A stretch of 64,000 bases of DNA from an uncultured Eubacteriales bacterium. GTDB lineage: Bacteria > Bacillota > Clostridia > Oscillospirales > Acutalibacteraceae. This document shows positions 26,288 to 34,297 of the stretch, piece after piece (position 1 is the first letter of the stretch; each line of letters opens with the position of its first letter). The translations under genes were made by a program, and so were the position numbers. Below the pieces are notes generated by a model. It worked only from the letters and a program-made list of their open reading frames with translations. It was not told the DNA's origin and made no database searches. Where the stretch lies: NCBI GenBank assembly GCA_900540085.1, contig UQEU01000009.1:1-64000 (forward strand), in the 5' to 3' direction.

Positions 26288-27397
26288 TTGGATAAAGAAG
26301 AAAAAATCAAATTGTGGAGCTTTAATGAAATAAAACCGTTGAGCAAAAACTCTGTTTTAGTGGAAAATGAATTTAACGGAGTTATAATGGTAAAAAAAGT
26401 TTTGTCCGATGACGCTGTTTCGGTTTACGAAAAGGCTAAAAATCTCAATTGTCGAAATATTGCAAAAGTATATGATGTTGAAATGTGCGACGGGAATTTT
26501 TGCGCATTGTGCGAATATGTCAGCGGAATAACCATAAGCAATTTGGTCGAGTGTAAAACTGTTGACAATGATATTTTTAATAAAATTATGCTTTCTGTTT
26601 TTAATGCTCTTGATTGTTTGCACGCAGAAAATATTATTCACAGAGATATTAAACCGCAAAACATTGTTTTGAGCAATGACGGAGTAATAAAAATTATAGA
26701 CTTGGGAATATCACGAGTTGTAAAAAATGAAAAGTGTCAGGATACAAATATTTTGGGAACAGTCGGGTTTGCGGCTCCCGAACAGTTCGGTTTCGGTCAA
26801 AGCGACTCAAGAACAGATATATATTCTTTAGGCGTATTGATGAACTATTTACTTGAAAAAACTATGCCTTGTGAAAAATTGCACAACGGTATGTACAGGA
26901 ATATTATATTGAAATGTACAAATCAAAATCCAGATATGCGATATACTGATATTTCGCAGTTAAGAAATGATTTTTTGAGTGTAAACGGTGTTTATAATGC
27001 ATATAAACTGCCTGAAAAAGTTGTTGAGGACAATAACGAAAAAAGTAAATTTGAAAAGTTTATATTATCAATTCCGTTGATAAAAGAAGACAAACCGTCA
27101 AGTGTTATTTCGTCGTTGTTGTTTCACTCAACTGTCATTCTTTTAATCTATGCCTTTTCTCAATACTATATAGGTAATTTTATAGGTATTGTAGGAAATA
27201 TATGTTTTGTGGTTTTCGGAATATTAATGCCGTACTTGGTCGGTTTTGATGTAGGCGGTGTTTTCAGTAAATCTCCGCTAATAAAAAATATCAACCCTAA
27301 AAACAAAAAGATAGTAAAAACATTTATAATTTCATTTTGCTATGTAATTGTGTTTTCTGTAATTATTTTTGTACCGTCAAGCTATGTAAATTTATAG
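26288..27397 (+). CDS. Hanks-type serine/threonine protein kinase with membrane domain
   Basis: A protein of about 370 aa. The kinase domain (about 1-240) has the catalytic loop IIHRDIKPQNIVLS, IIDLGISR in place of the usual DFG (DLG), and the activation segment GTVGFAAPEQFGF. The usual Gly-rich loop is weak. A C-terminal region has about four hydrophobic helices (VILLIYAFSQYYIGNF, ICFVVFGILMPYLVGF, TFIISFCYVIVFSVIIF) with no PASTA repeats, so it is not the PrkC/PknB cell-wall sensor. TTG 26288 is preferred, with GAGG 10 bases upstream. ATG 26279 abuts the ribosome-binding site but would add only three residues. Divergent from an HTH gene. Confidence 0.82.
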   Translation: MDKEEKIKLWSFNEIKPLSKNSVLVENEFNGVIMVKKVLSDDAVSVYEKAKNLNCRNIAKVYDVEMCDGNFCALCEYVSGITISNLVECKTVDNDIFNKIMLSVFNALDCLHAENIIHRDIKPQNIVLSNDGVIKIIDLGISRVVKNEKCQDTNILGTVGFAAPEQFGFGQSDSRTDIYSLGVLMNYLLEKTMPCEKLHNGMYRNIILKCTNQNPDMRYTDISQLRNDFLSVNGVYNAYKLPEKVVEDNNEKSKFEKFILSIPLIKEDKPSSVISSLLFHSTVILLIYAFSQYYIGNFIGIVGNICFVVFGILMPYLVGFDVGGVFSKSPLIKNINPKNKKIVKTFIISFCYVIVFSVIIFVPSSYVNL

Positions 27398-27414
27398 TAT
27401 GCTGTCAGCATAAC

Positions 27415-27463
27415 AAAAAAATCCCTGTTATGATAAAATAATTGTCATAACAGGGATTTTTTT
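27415..27463. terminator. Bidirectional terminator
   Basis: AATCCCTGTTATGA / TCATAACAGGGATT, a 14-bp stem with A/T runs, between kinase and XRE genes. Confidence 0.85.
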
Positions 27464-27695
27464 ACAATCTTTTTTCGATTTCTGCAATAATCTCGCTCAT
27501 TTTTATGCCGAGAGCGTTTGAAATTTTGTACAGTGTTTCAAGAGTTGGTTTTCGTTCGCCTCGCTCAATGGCACTTAAATGTGAGCGACCTATATCTGCA
27601 AGACCGCTTAAAACTTCTTGTGAAAGTCCCTTTTTTCTTCTGAATTCAGAAATAACATTTCCGACTATATATGGGTCGAGTGTGGGCTTGAACAT
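27462..27695 (-). CDS. XRE-family transcriptional regulator
   Basis: A 77-aa single-domain Cro/CI-type repressor. The HTH is clear (KKGLSQEVLSGLADIGRSHL, SAIERGERKPTLETLYKIS) and there is no sensor domain. GAGGTG precedes the ATG. It is divergent from the zinc-ribbon/Ltp-domain gene, and a palindrome lies in that gene's promoter, so local repression is likely. Confidence 0.88.
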   Translation of the reverse strand: MFKPTLDPYIVGNVISEFRRKKGLSQEVLSGLADIGRSHLSAIERGERKPTLETLYKISNALGIKMSEIIAEIEKRL

Positions 27696-27750
27696 ATAAT
27701 CACCTCATATATAGTTTATGTTAAATACTATCTTCTTATGACTACATATG

Positions 27751-27779
27751 TTGACAAATAAACACTTATGTGTTAATAT
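27751..27779 (+). promoter_or_regulatory. Promoter with overlapping palindrome for the zinc-ribbon/Ltp gene
   Basis: TTGACA (27751-27756), 17-bp spacer, TAATAT (27774-27779). The spacer contains AACAC-TTAT-GTGTT (27761-27774), a dyad well placed to be the operator of the divergent XRE protein. Confidence 0.6.
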
Positions 27780-27942
27780 TTATGTAAACTAATATAGTTT
27801 TGTATTTAATTTCAAGTTTTAATTAAGTATAAGTAATTTTTAAAAAAGAAAAAACGGTATCGAAAGAAATGAATACAAAGATGAGTTTCTGATATTTCGT
27901 GCCGAAAATAAAATAATTCATATATTTAAAGGAGAAAAAATT

Positions 27943-28584
27943 ATGAAAATTTGCAGTAAATGTGGTACACAAAACGATGACAATGCTCAGTTTTGCTCAA
28001 AATGCAATGCACCTTTTGAAAACGGTGTTGTAAACGGCGGATATGTTCCTAACAATCAAGTGCCTGTTTCACAACCCCCGAAAAAGAAAATGCCTGCATG
28101 GAAAATAGTTCTTATAGTTCTTGCTTGTTTAGTCGGCTTGGGAATTATCAGCAGTTTCTTCTCTTCAGATGATAGTAACGATGTCGAAACAACAAAAAAA
28201 GAAGAGACGACAATAGTCGAACAACAAGAACAGACAGAAAGTACAACTAAAAAAGAAACGACAACAGAGAAAAAAGTACCCGTTGAATATAAATCAGCTT
28301 TAAAGAAAGCTCAAACTTACAGCGATACGATGCATATGTCAAAACAAGGTATATATGACCAATTAACTTCGGAATACGGAGAAGATTTCAGTAAAGAAGC
28401 TGCTCAATATGCAATAGACAATTTGGAAGCAGATTTTAAGAAAAACGCTTTGGAAAAAGCACGCACATATCAGGAAAGTATGGCAATGTCTCCAAATGCA
28501 ATAAAGGAACAGTTAATATCTGAATACGGAGAAAAATTTACTGAAGAAGAAGCAGAATATGCTATTGAGCATTTAGAAAAATAA
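27943..28584 (+). CDS. Zinc-ribbon membrane protein with two Ltp-type domains
   Basis: A 213-aa protein. Residues 1-25 form a zinc ribbon (CSKCGTQNDDNAQFCSKC). A Pro-rich linker leads to one membrane helix (about 54-72, IVLIVLACLVGLGIISSFF), then a Thr/Glu-rich outer linker. Two tandem Ltp domains follow (KAQTYSDTMHMSKQGIYDQL and KARTYQESMAMSPNAIKEQL, each followed by SEYGE and AxYAIxxLE). Ltp domains occur in host-cell-surface lipoproteins of phages and bacteria, and the Streptococcus phage TP-J34 Ltp blocks phage DNA entry. Orientation implies Ltp domains outside the cell. AAAGGAG precedes the ATG. Confidence 0.82.
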   Translation: MKICSKCGTQNDDNAQFCSKCNAPFENGVVNGGYVPNNQVPVSQPPKKKMPAWKIVLIVLACLVGLGIISSFFSSDDSNDVETTKKEETTIVEQQEQTESTTKKETTTEKKVPVEYKSALKKAQTYSDTMHMSKQGIYDQLTSEYGEDFSKEAAQYAIDNLEADFKKNALEKARTYQESMAMSPNAIKEQLISEYGEKFTEEEAEYAIEHLEK

Positions 28585-28619
28585 AAAATTGAGGTATCAT
28601 TTGATACCTCAATTTTTTA
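28583..28619. terminator. Bidirectional terminator
   Basis: AAAAAATTGAGGTATCA / TGATACCTCAATTTTTT, a 17-bp near-perfect stem between convergent genes. Confidence 0.85.
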
Positions 28620-28627
28620 TTTTAGAA

Positions 28628-29209
28628 TTACTTTTTATGTTTTTTAATTGCAATAATTACTATTACAACAATACATACAACTGCTAAAGCAGGAATGAGT
28701 ATTTTCACAGTGTTTAGATTATCGTTCTTTTCTGTTGTTGCATTTGTTGTAGTTTCTTGAGTTTCGGAAACAGAGGTACTGCTTGTACTTTCTATTTCTG
28801 TTTGCTGTTCTGTTTGAGTTGTTTGACTGCTTGTTTCATCAAAGTCAACAAGCACATTGACATAGGGCATTTCATGATTTTTATTTGCTTCTGTAAATAC
28901 AAATGTTATTTTATTGCCTTCCTGAGAAATGATTTCATAATCTTTTCCTTCCTGTGAAAGAGGAAATTCCCATCCTGTAACAACTCCTTCTCCTTCGTAT
29001 GTGAAAGTTATTTGACCCGTTTCTCTATCATAATAATCTCCTATTTCACCACCGAATTCGACGCCATTTACACATGGTGTTACGTCCTGATGACCTGGTA
29101 GAGGTTCCCAATATTTTGATGTGGTTTCGGCAAATGCCGTTATACTTCCTATGCTGATTGTTGTAATTATAAACATAAGTGATAAAAATACGGATGCTAT
29201 CTTTTTCAT
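28628..29209 (-). CDS. Secreted protein anchored by a C-terminal membrane helix
   Basis: A 193-aa protein with a signal peptide (MKKIASVFLSLMFIITTISI, cleavage near TAFA-ET), a globular extracellular part of about 100 residues rich in Trp, Gly and acidic residues (WEPLPGHQDVTPCVNGVEF), a Ser/Thr/Glu/Gln stalk (about 128-160), then a C-terminal helix (ILIPALAVVCIVVIVIIAI) and KKHKK, which is a cell-surface anchor topology without LPXTG. AAAGGAG precedes the ATG. The family is not recognised. Confidence 0.7.
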   Translation of the reverse strand: MKKIASVFLSLMFIITTISIGSITAFAETTSKYWEPLPGHQDVTPCVNGVEFGGEIGDYYDRETGQITFTYEGEGVVTGWEFPLSQEGKDYEIISQEGNKITFVFTEANKNHEMPYVNVLVDFDETSSQTTQTEQQTEIESTSSTSVSETQETTTNATTEKNDNLNTVKILIPALAVVCIVVIVIIAIKKHKK

Positions 29210-29249
29210 AGTATATATCTCCTTTCCTTATCTTTTTGATTATATATTA

Positions 29250-29275
29250 GAAAAGGGCTGAAAACAGCCCTTTTC
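29250..29275 (-). terminator. Terminator of hpf
   Basis: GAAAAGGGCTG-AAAA-CAGCCCTTTTC overlapping the end of the hpf coding region on the minus strand. Confidence 0.75.
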
Positions 29276-29825
29276 AATCACATATTAACAAACCGTAGCC
29301 TGATTTTCTTCTGTAAATAATTTTAGTTTCACTGTCAACACCAAGATAAACAAAGAAATTGTGTCCGAGCATTTCCATTTGAACTATTGCTTCATCGTCT
29401 GTCATTACCTGCGGAGAAATTTCTTTTGTTCTGTTTATGGCAGTTGATGAGTAATCAAATTCATCAAAGTTTTCCATTGAAATTTTTTCTTCGTCAAGTG
29501 GAGCAACTGCCTGTGCAATTTCGTCTATCGCAACTTTTCTCTTTTTGTCGTTGAAGTATGTTTTTAACTTGCGAAGTTTTCTTTTGAAGTCATCTACTGC
29601 CATATCAATAGACGGCTCGATTTTTTCTGCGACTGCTTCGCCTTTAATGAATGAGCCGATATATTTTACGGTTATATCACACTTATAGCCGTCTTTTACT
29701 TTTGAAAGTGTTACATTAAACGCTGCGTTGTCCGGAAGCATTTTTTCAACTCTTTTAAGTTCTTTTTCTATACCGTCTTTTGCGCCTTGTTTCAGGTCAA
29801 AACCTCTTGCTGTAATGTTAATCAT
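29274..29825 (-). CDS. hpf: Long-form ribosome hibernation promoting factor
   Basis: A 183-aa HPF. The N-terminal S30AE domain (INITARGFDLKQGAKDGIEK, VKDGYKCDITVKYIG) binds the 30S decoding centre. The linker leads to a C-terminal dimerisation domain (MTDDEAIVQMEMLGHNFFVY, RRKSGYGLL) that joins two ribosomes into a 100S particle. Start at ATG 29823-29825 after AGGAGG. The 13-codon longer frame runs through that site. Usually induced in stationary phase. Confidence 0.95.
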   Translation of the reverse strand: MINITARGFDLKQGAKDGIEKELKRVEKMLPDNAAFNVTLSKVKDGYKCDITVKYIGSFIKGEAVAEKIEPSIDMAVDDFKRKLRKLKTYFNDKKRKVAIDEIAQAVAPLDEEKISMENFDEFDYSSTAINRTKEISPQVMTDDEAIVQMEMLGHNFFVYLGVDSETKIIYRRKSGYGLLICD

Positions 29826-29979
29826 AAAATTGCCTCCTATACGGCACTGCCGTAATTTATTCAAAAAAGGGTAAAAATACTCCTATTTTGTATTTTTATT
29901 ATACTACAAGAGATTGCATTTTTCAATAATCTTTGGTAAAATTAACAAAGTTGTTATAATTTGAAAAGGTTGTGGAATT

Positions 29980-30651
29980 GTGCCGATTTTTACAAGAACT
30001 ATAAATCTTATAGGTGAGGAAAATTTTGAAAAATTACAAAAGTCGCATGTAATGATATTCGGTTGTGGTGGCGTAGGTTCGTACGCAGTAGAGGCGATTG
30101 CCCGTGCAGGCGTGGGCGAAATTACCGTCATAGACAGCAAAACCGTCGGTGTTTCAAATATCAACAGGCAACTTGTTGCATATAATTCGACTGTCGGTAA
30201 AAATAAGGTTGATGTTGAAAAAGAGCGTATAGCAGACATTAACCCTGATTGCATTGTGAATACCGTAACGGAATTTTTTGATGAAAATTCAAGTCTTTCA
30301 CTCGATTGCGATTACATAGTTGACGCTATTGACAGTGTGCCGTCAAAAATATTTCTTGTACAAAAGGCGGCGGAAAAGGGAATACCTGTCATTTCTTCAA
30401 TGGGTACGGGTAACAAAATGTGTCCTGAAATGCTTGAAATTTCCGACATTTCAAAAACTTCTGTTTGTCCGCTTGCAAAAAAAATGCGTCTTGAGTTGAG
30501 AAAAAAAGGAATTAAGCACTTAAAAGTAGTGTACTCAAAGGAAATTCCTGTCGTGAAGTGTATTCCGCCTGCAAGCAATTCTTTTGTTCCCGCTGCGGCA
30601 GGTTTGCTTCTCGCATCGGTTGTTGTAAGAGATTTAATCGAAAAAGATTAG
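29980..30651 (+). CDS. tcdA: tRNA threonylcarbamoyladenosine dehydratase
   Basis: A 223-aa E1/MoeB-like adenylating enzyme of the TcdA/CsdL group, which cyclises t6A37 to ct6A in tRNAs. It opens FTRTINLIGEENFEKL, has the ATP-binding GCGGVGSYAVEAIARAGVG, VIDSKTVGVSNINRQ, DAIDSV, and the SSMGTGNKMCPEM and PPASNSFVPAAAG segments. A GTG start at 29980 follows AAAGGT by 9 bases, and a promoter-like TTTGGT-17-TATAAT lies at 29932-29960. It is divergent from hpf. Confidence 0.9.
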   Translation: MPIFTRTINLIGEENFEKLQKSHVMIFGCGGVGSYAVEAIARAGVGEITVIDSKTVGVSNINRQLVAYNSTVGKNKVDVEKERIADINPDCIVNTVTEFFDENSSLSLDCDYIVDAIDSVPSKIFLVQKAAEKGIPVISSMGTGNKMCPEMLEISDISKTSVCPLAKKMRLELRKKGIKHLKVVYSKEIPVVKCIPPASNSFVPAAAGLLLASVVVRDLIEKD

Positions 30652-30687
30652 TTTTAATATTTATGGTATTATTTATGGTATAAAGAT

Positions 30688-30730
30688 AAAAAACAGTCCG
30701 CAGAGTGTAAATTCTGCAGGCTGTTTTTTT
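30688..30730 (+). terminator. Terminator of tcdA
   Basis: AAACAG-CCGCAGA ... TCTGC-GG-CTGTTT stem with a T-run. Confidence 0.75.
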
Positions 30731-30777
30731 AAACAAAAATTTTAGATAAATAAATTTAATAATTTTTTTAAAAAATA

Positions 30778-30806
30778 TTGACTGTTAAATATATTTGTGA
30801 TATCCT
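30778..30806 (+). promoter_or_regulatory. Promoter of the secreted protein/ABC exporter locus
   Basis: TTGACT (30778-30783), 17-bp spacer, TATCCT (30801-30806). It leaves a leader of about 260 nt before the coding start. The leader (30813-31068) is AT-rich and contains an isolated strong ribosome-binding sequence TTAGGAGGTGTG (30904-30915) with no normal start codon or ORF behind it. Confidence 0.55.
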
Positions 30807-31068
30807 ATGTTTAGGGAATTATAACCAAAAAAAATAAAAGTATTACTGTTTTTTTAGATTGTTTATATGAAATAATTTATATTTGTCTGAATTTTTGAAT
30901 TAGTTAGGAGGTGTGTTTTATTTTAAGCAATTTTCTCTTTGTTTGGGACAAATATAATTATTATATTTTAACTTAAAAACTAAAAAATTAAAGAAGATAT
31001 GATTGAGACCGTGGCAAATTTTCGTATTTATCTTTAATTAAGAATTAAAAAAATTGAGGTGTTATTTA

Positions 31069-31488
31069 ATGAATAAATTATTTAATAAAGGAAGAGTTAA
31101 ATCAATTCTTATTTCTGTTTTTATGATTGCTTCTATTATGAGTTGTTTTACAATGACTGCTTATGCAGTATTTGACCCACATGTAGAAGTTAGTTTGACT
31201 CCGTCAATGAAGGTAGCACATTCCCCTACAATAGTTGGAACACATAAGTATTTTGAAGGCGATAACTATGCATCTTCGGCTCACAGAGTATATTTTGAAG
31301 CTCAGAAGTCAGATGGTAATAGTTTTAAAACAAATAGAAAAATTTTGGTCGATATAGATTCTTCAATATATGATATGCGCACAAATGGAGATTATCCTCG
31401 TGCTACTTTATGGAGACTTGAGTTGAATCCTTACGGTGTAGGTACTAAAAATTGTTCTGCCGACGGATATATGTGGCTTGACAATTAA
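31069..31488 (+). CDS. Small secreted protein, possible bacteriocin-like peptide
   Basis: A 139-aa protein with a clear signal peptide (KSILISVFMIASIMSCFTMT, cleavage after TAYA). The mature part of about 105 residues is beta-rich, with many Tyr, Ser and charged residues (SAHRVYFEAQKSDGNSFKT, YPRATLWRLELNPYGVGTK) and one Cys. Start at ATG 31069 follows TTGAGGTG. It is directly upstream of a three-gene ABC system, with only a hairpin between. The layout resembles lactococcin-972-type loci (secreted protein, large permease, ATPase), but the sequence is not recognisably that family. Antimicrobial activity is inference only. Confidence 0.65.
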   Translation: MNKLFNKGRVKSILISVFMIASIMSCFTMTAYAVFDPHVEVSLTPSMKVAHSPTIVGTHKYFEGDNYASSAHRVYFEAQKSDGNSFKTNRKILVDIDSSIYDMRTNGDYPRATLWRLELNPYGVGTKNCSADGYMWLDN

Positions 31489-31504
31489 TTCTTGTTATTA
31501 ATAT

Positions 31505-31528
31505 GACTCCTTGCGAAAGCAAAGAGTC
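31505..31528 (+). promoter_or_regulatory. GAAA-tetraloop hairpin between peptide and ABC genes
   Basis: GACTCCTTGC-GAAA-GCAAAGAGTC, a 10-bp stem with one mismatch and no T-run. It is likely an mRNA stabiliser or partial attenuator giving more peptide than transporter. Confidence 0.45.
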
Positions 31529-31554
31529 AATCATACTTATCTCGAGGTGATTTA

Positions 31555-33438
31555 ATGAACAGTTATTCTTTGCTTTTTAAACAGTATTTTAAAAACAAGT
31601 TTCTCTGTATTTTTACAATACTGTTCAATGTGGCTGTGTTTTTCAGATTGATTTACTCTTGTACAAGAATCATTCCTGAAGTTGCAGAACCTCTCAGTTA
31701 TTTGTGTAAAAGTTTGGAAATGTCGGTATTTTCCTTTGTGTTTTTTATGTTTGTTGCGTATGAATACCTTAACAAAGTGAAGCAACACAGCGCAGAGGAA
31801 TTGTTGAAAACTACAAAAAACGGTTATGTCAGCTACTATTTTAACGCATTTTCGGTTTTGTTTACTATTGCAGCGGTATATACCGTTGTATTTTTTATTG
31901 TTAATATTGCGGTATATTTCTCTTTGAATATAAACGATACACAGTATTTTATACACATCGTTTTGAATATTTTGCTCAATATTTTATGGGTCAGTGTTCT
32001 GGCAATTTTAATAGGCGGAGTATTGTCTTTTTTGAAAAGCAGAATAGTGTCGTATGTTTTAATGGTTTTGATTGTATTTGTTTCAACTCCTGTTTTTTTG
32101 CTGATATCCGAAAATATTTATGCCGGTACAGGAGTAAATATTTCTTCGTTTTGTAATTTCTTTAATATTTTTCCTCCTTTAACAGATTGGAAGCCGTTTT
32201 TAACTTTTGGATACTCTTTGTTGCCGTACAGAGTTGAACTGTTGGCTTTTTGGACTTTTTTGTTTTTAATGTTTCTCTCTGTATCCGTTTTTGCAAAAAG
32301 AAAAGCAAAGTACTTTTATATGCCGATTGTTTGCGCCGTTGTATGCTGTGTTTCTCTTGTGTTGTATTTTCAGCCCGCTTCAAAAGTTGCGTCAGATTCA
32401 TTTTCTTTGTTTTCAGACCAGTTTTACTATGACGAACATGAACAGCAAACGAGCGAGCCTTTGTTTGAAGTTGAAAGGTACGACTTGAAAATTGATATAG
32501 ACCGTCAACTTGAAGTTGAGGCAAATATTTTTGTTGACAAAAGTGATTTAGATGAATACGATTTCACTCTGTATCACGGGTATAAAATTGACAAAGTTAC
32601 TGACAAAAACGGTAAAGAACTTAAATTCAAACAGGACGGCGACTATTTTACCGTTGAGAACAACGACGAGGGTTTGAGTGAGATTTGCATTTCTTACGCA
32701 GGAAGTGCGCCGAGATTTTTCAGCAATTCTCAAGGCACTTCTTTGCCGGGATGGTTTGCGTACTATCCGCAGGCGGGAAAGCACGAAATTTTTATCAGAA
32801 AAAGTATGCACTTCAACAGAATTTTCTGTCCGTATGAAACGGAGTTTAATGTCAATATAAATTCACCGAAAACAGTCTATTGTAATTTGGAAAAATCGGG
32901 CGATTCTTTTTCGGGCAGGTCAAACGGTTTGACTCTTGTCAGCGGTTTTTATCGTACTGTGAACTGCGACGGAATAGAAGTTGTGTATCCTTATCTAAGT
33001 GCATTTAAAACTTCAGATATTGAAAGCTGTATAAAAGAGTATAAAGAATTGGGTGTAATAGATGAAAATCATAAAAAATTGTTGATTTTTACTGATTTTA
33101 ATTTTGGCTCTGTCTATGAGATGTATTGCGAGTTTGAAGACCACATTGCAACTGTAGGAATCAGCGGTCTTACCGACTTGAGCGTTACACAATCGGTGCC
33201 CGAATACAAACTCTCTTTAAATCGTGCATATCGTATATATAAGGAAAATACAGAGGATTTCTATATTTATGTAGATGCAAGAAAAGACTTTCCGAACAGT
33301 CAGGAAAATGTCTATATTTTGCTTTCGGAAAAAATGAGTCAGGAAAACTGCAAAGAGTTGGAAGAAAAAATTGAAAAATACCTGGCAGACGACAGCGATA
33401 CAACAGACCAGGTAACATTTTTGAAAAACTTGCAGTAA
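31555..33438 (+). CDS. ABC permease fused to an exposed M1-peptidase-like domain
   Basis: A 627-aa protein. The first 275 or so residues contain about seven membrane helices in an ABC-2-like arrangement (FCNFFNIFPPLTDWKPFL is a loop). The remaining 340 or so residues would be extracytoplasmic and start like the N-terminal beta domain of M1 aminopeptidases (FEVERYDLKIDIDRQLEVEA, then GYKIDKVTDKNGKELKF). The zinc-binding HEXXH of M1 enzymes is not visible, so the domain is probably non-catalytic and binds a peptide. GAGGTG precedes the ATG. The ATPase follows 13 bases later. Together with the secreted protein it suggests export, sensing or self-protection. Confidence 0.72.
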   Translation: MNSYSLLFKQYFKNKFLCIFTILFNVAVFFRLIYSCTRIIPEVAEPLSYLCKSLEMSVFSFVFFMFVAYEYLNKVKQHSAEELLKTTKNGYVSYYFNAFSVLFTIAAVYTVVFFIVNIAVYFSLNINDTQYFIHIVLNILLNILWVSVLAILIGGVLSFLKSRIVSYVLMVLIVFVSTPVFLLISENIYAGTGVNISSFCNFFNIFPPLTDWKPFLTFGYSLLPYRVELLAFWTFLFLMFLSVSVFAKRKAKYFYMPIVCAVVCCVSLVLYFQPASKVASDSFSLFSDQFYYDEHEQQTSEPLFEVERYDLKIDIDRQLEVEANIFVDKSDLDEYDFTLYHGYKIDKVTDKNGKELKFKQDGDYFTVENNDEGLSEICISYAGSAPRFFSNSQGTSLPGWFAYYPQAGKHEIFIRKSMHFNRIFCPYETEFNVNINSPKTVYCNLEKSGDSFSGRSNGLTLVSGFYRTVNCDGIEVVYPYLSAFKTSDIESCIKEYKELGVIDENHKKLLIFTDFNFGSVYEMYCEFEDHIATVGISGLTDLSVTQSVPEYKLSLNRAYRIYKENTEDFYIYVDARKDFPNSQENVYILLSEKMSQENCKELEEKIEKYLADDSDTTDQVTFLKNLQ

Positions 33439-33451
33439 GGATGGTGGTTAT

Positions 33452-34297
33452 ATGTTAGAAATCAAAAATTTGACTAAAACTTTCAAAAAGAAAAAGGCGC
33501 TCGACAATGTCAGCGTTAAGTTGGATAACGGCATTTACGGACTGCTCGGTGCAAACGGTGCAGGTAAAACGACTCTCATTCGTTGTTTGACTTTGCTGTA
33601 CAAAGAGGGCAATTCTGCAATATTTATGGACGGCAGACCTGTAACTGAAGATAAGAACTATTTGAACAAAATAGGGTACTTGCCTCAGGAGTTCGGAATG
33701 TTCAAGGAACTCAGTGTGTTTGAGGCAATGAAACTGCTCGCCAATTTCAAGGGAATTGAAAAACAAAAATCAACAGAAATGATTGAACAGTGCATAGATT
33801 TTGTTAATCTGACAGAACAAAAAGACAAAAAAGTCGGCGCTTTGTCGGGCGGAATGCTTCGTCGTTTGGGTATAGCACAGGCGTTGCTCAACAACCCGAA
33901 ACTGCTCATTTTTGACGAGCCGACGGCAGGACTTGACCCAATGGAAAGACTCAGATTTAAGTCTATTGTATCGGAAATTGAAAAAAACAAAATAACAATC
34001 ATTTCTACGCATATTGTCGAGGATATAGAGGCGCTTTGCGAAAAAGTCATAGTTATGGACAGCGGAAAAATCATAGCTTGTATGACTTGCGAAGAGTTGA
34101 GGAAATATGCTCAGGGCAAAGTATATGAGACAGATGAAAAGTCAGTTGAATCGTTGCAGGACAACTGTTTTGTAGAAAAAGTATTTGAACGCGACGGCAA
34201 AAACTATGCAAGAGTTTTGTCTGCTCAAAAAATTGACGCAACAGAGTGCGTGCCGAGTGTCGAGGATGGGTATCTATGTCTGGTAAACAAGGTTTAA
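33452..34297 (+). CDS. ABC transporter ATP-binding protein
   Basis: A 281-aa ATPase with an intact Walker A (GANGAGKTT), Q-loop (GYLPQEFG), ABC signature (LSGGMLRRLGIAQ), Walker B with catalytic Glu (LLIFDEPTAGLDP) and switch His (ISTHIVEDIEAL). The C-terminal extension of about 60 residues resembles ABC-2 drug/bacteriocin exporters. It is co-transcribed with the large permease upstream and overlaps the small permease by 22 bases, so one complex is likely. Confidence 0.9.
   Translation: MLEIKNLTKTFKKKKALDNVSVKLDNGIYGLLGANGAGKTTLIRCLTLLYKEGNSAIFMDGRPVTEDKNYLNKIGYLPQEFGMFKELSVFEAMKLLANFKGIEKQKSTEMIEQCIDFVNLTEQKDKKVGALSGGMLRRLGIAQALLNNPKLLIFDEPTAGLDPMERLRFKSIVSEIEKNKITIISTHIVEDIEALCEKVIVMDSGKIIACMTCEELRKYAQGKVYETDEKSVESLQDNCFVEKVFERDGKNYARVLSAQKIDATECVPSVEDGYLCLVNKV

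Noticed and set aside
30913..30957. 14-codon frame at the orphan ribosome-binding site
   Set aside because: The GTG lies only 1-2 bases after AGGAGG, too close for initiation. Noted as an open question instead.
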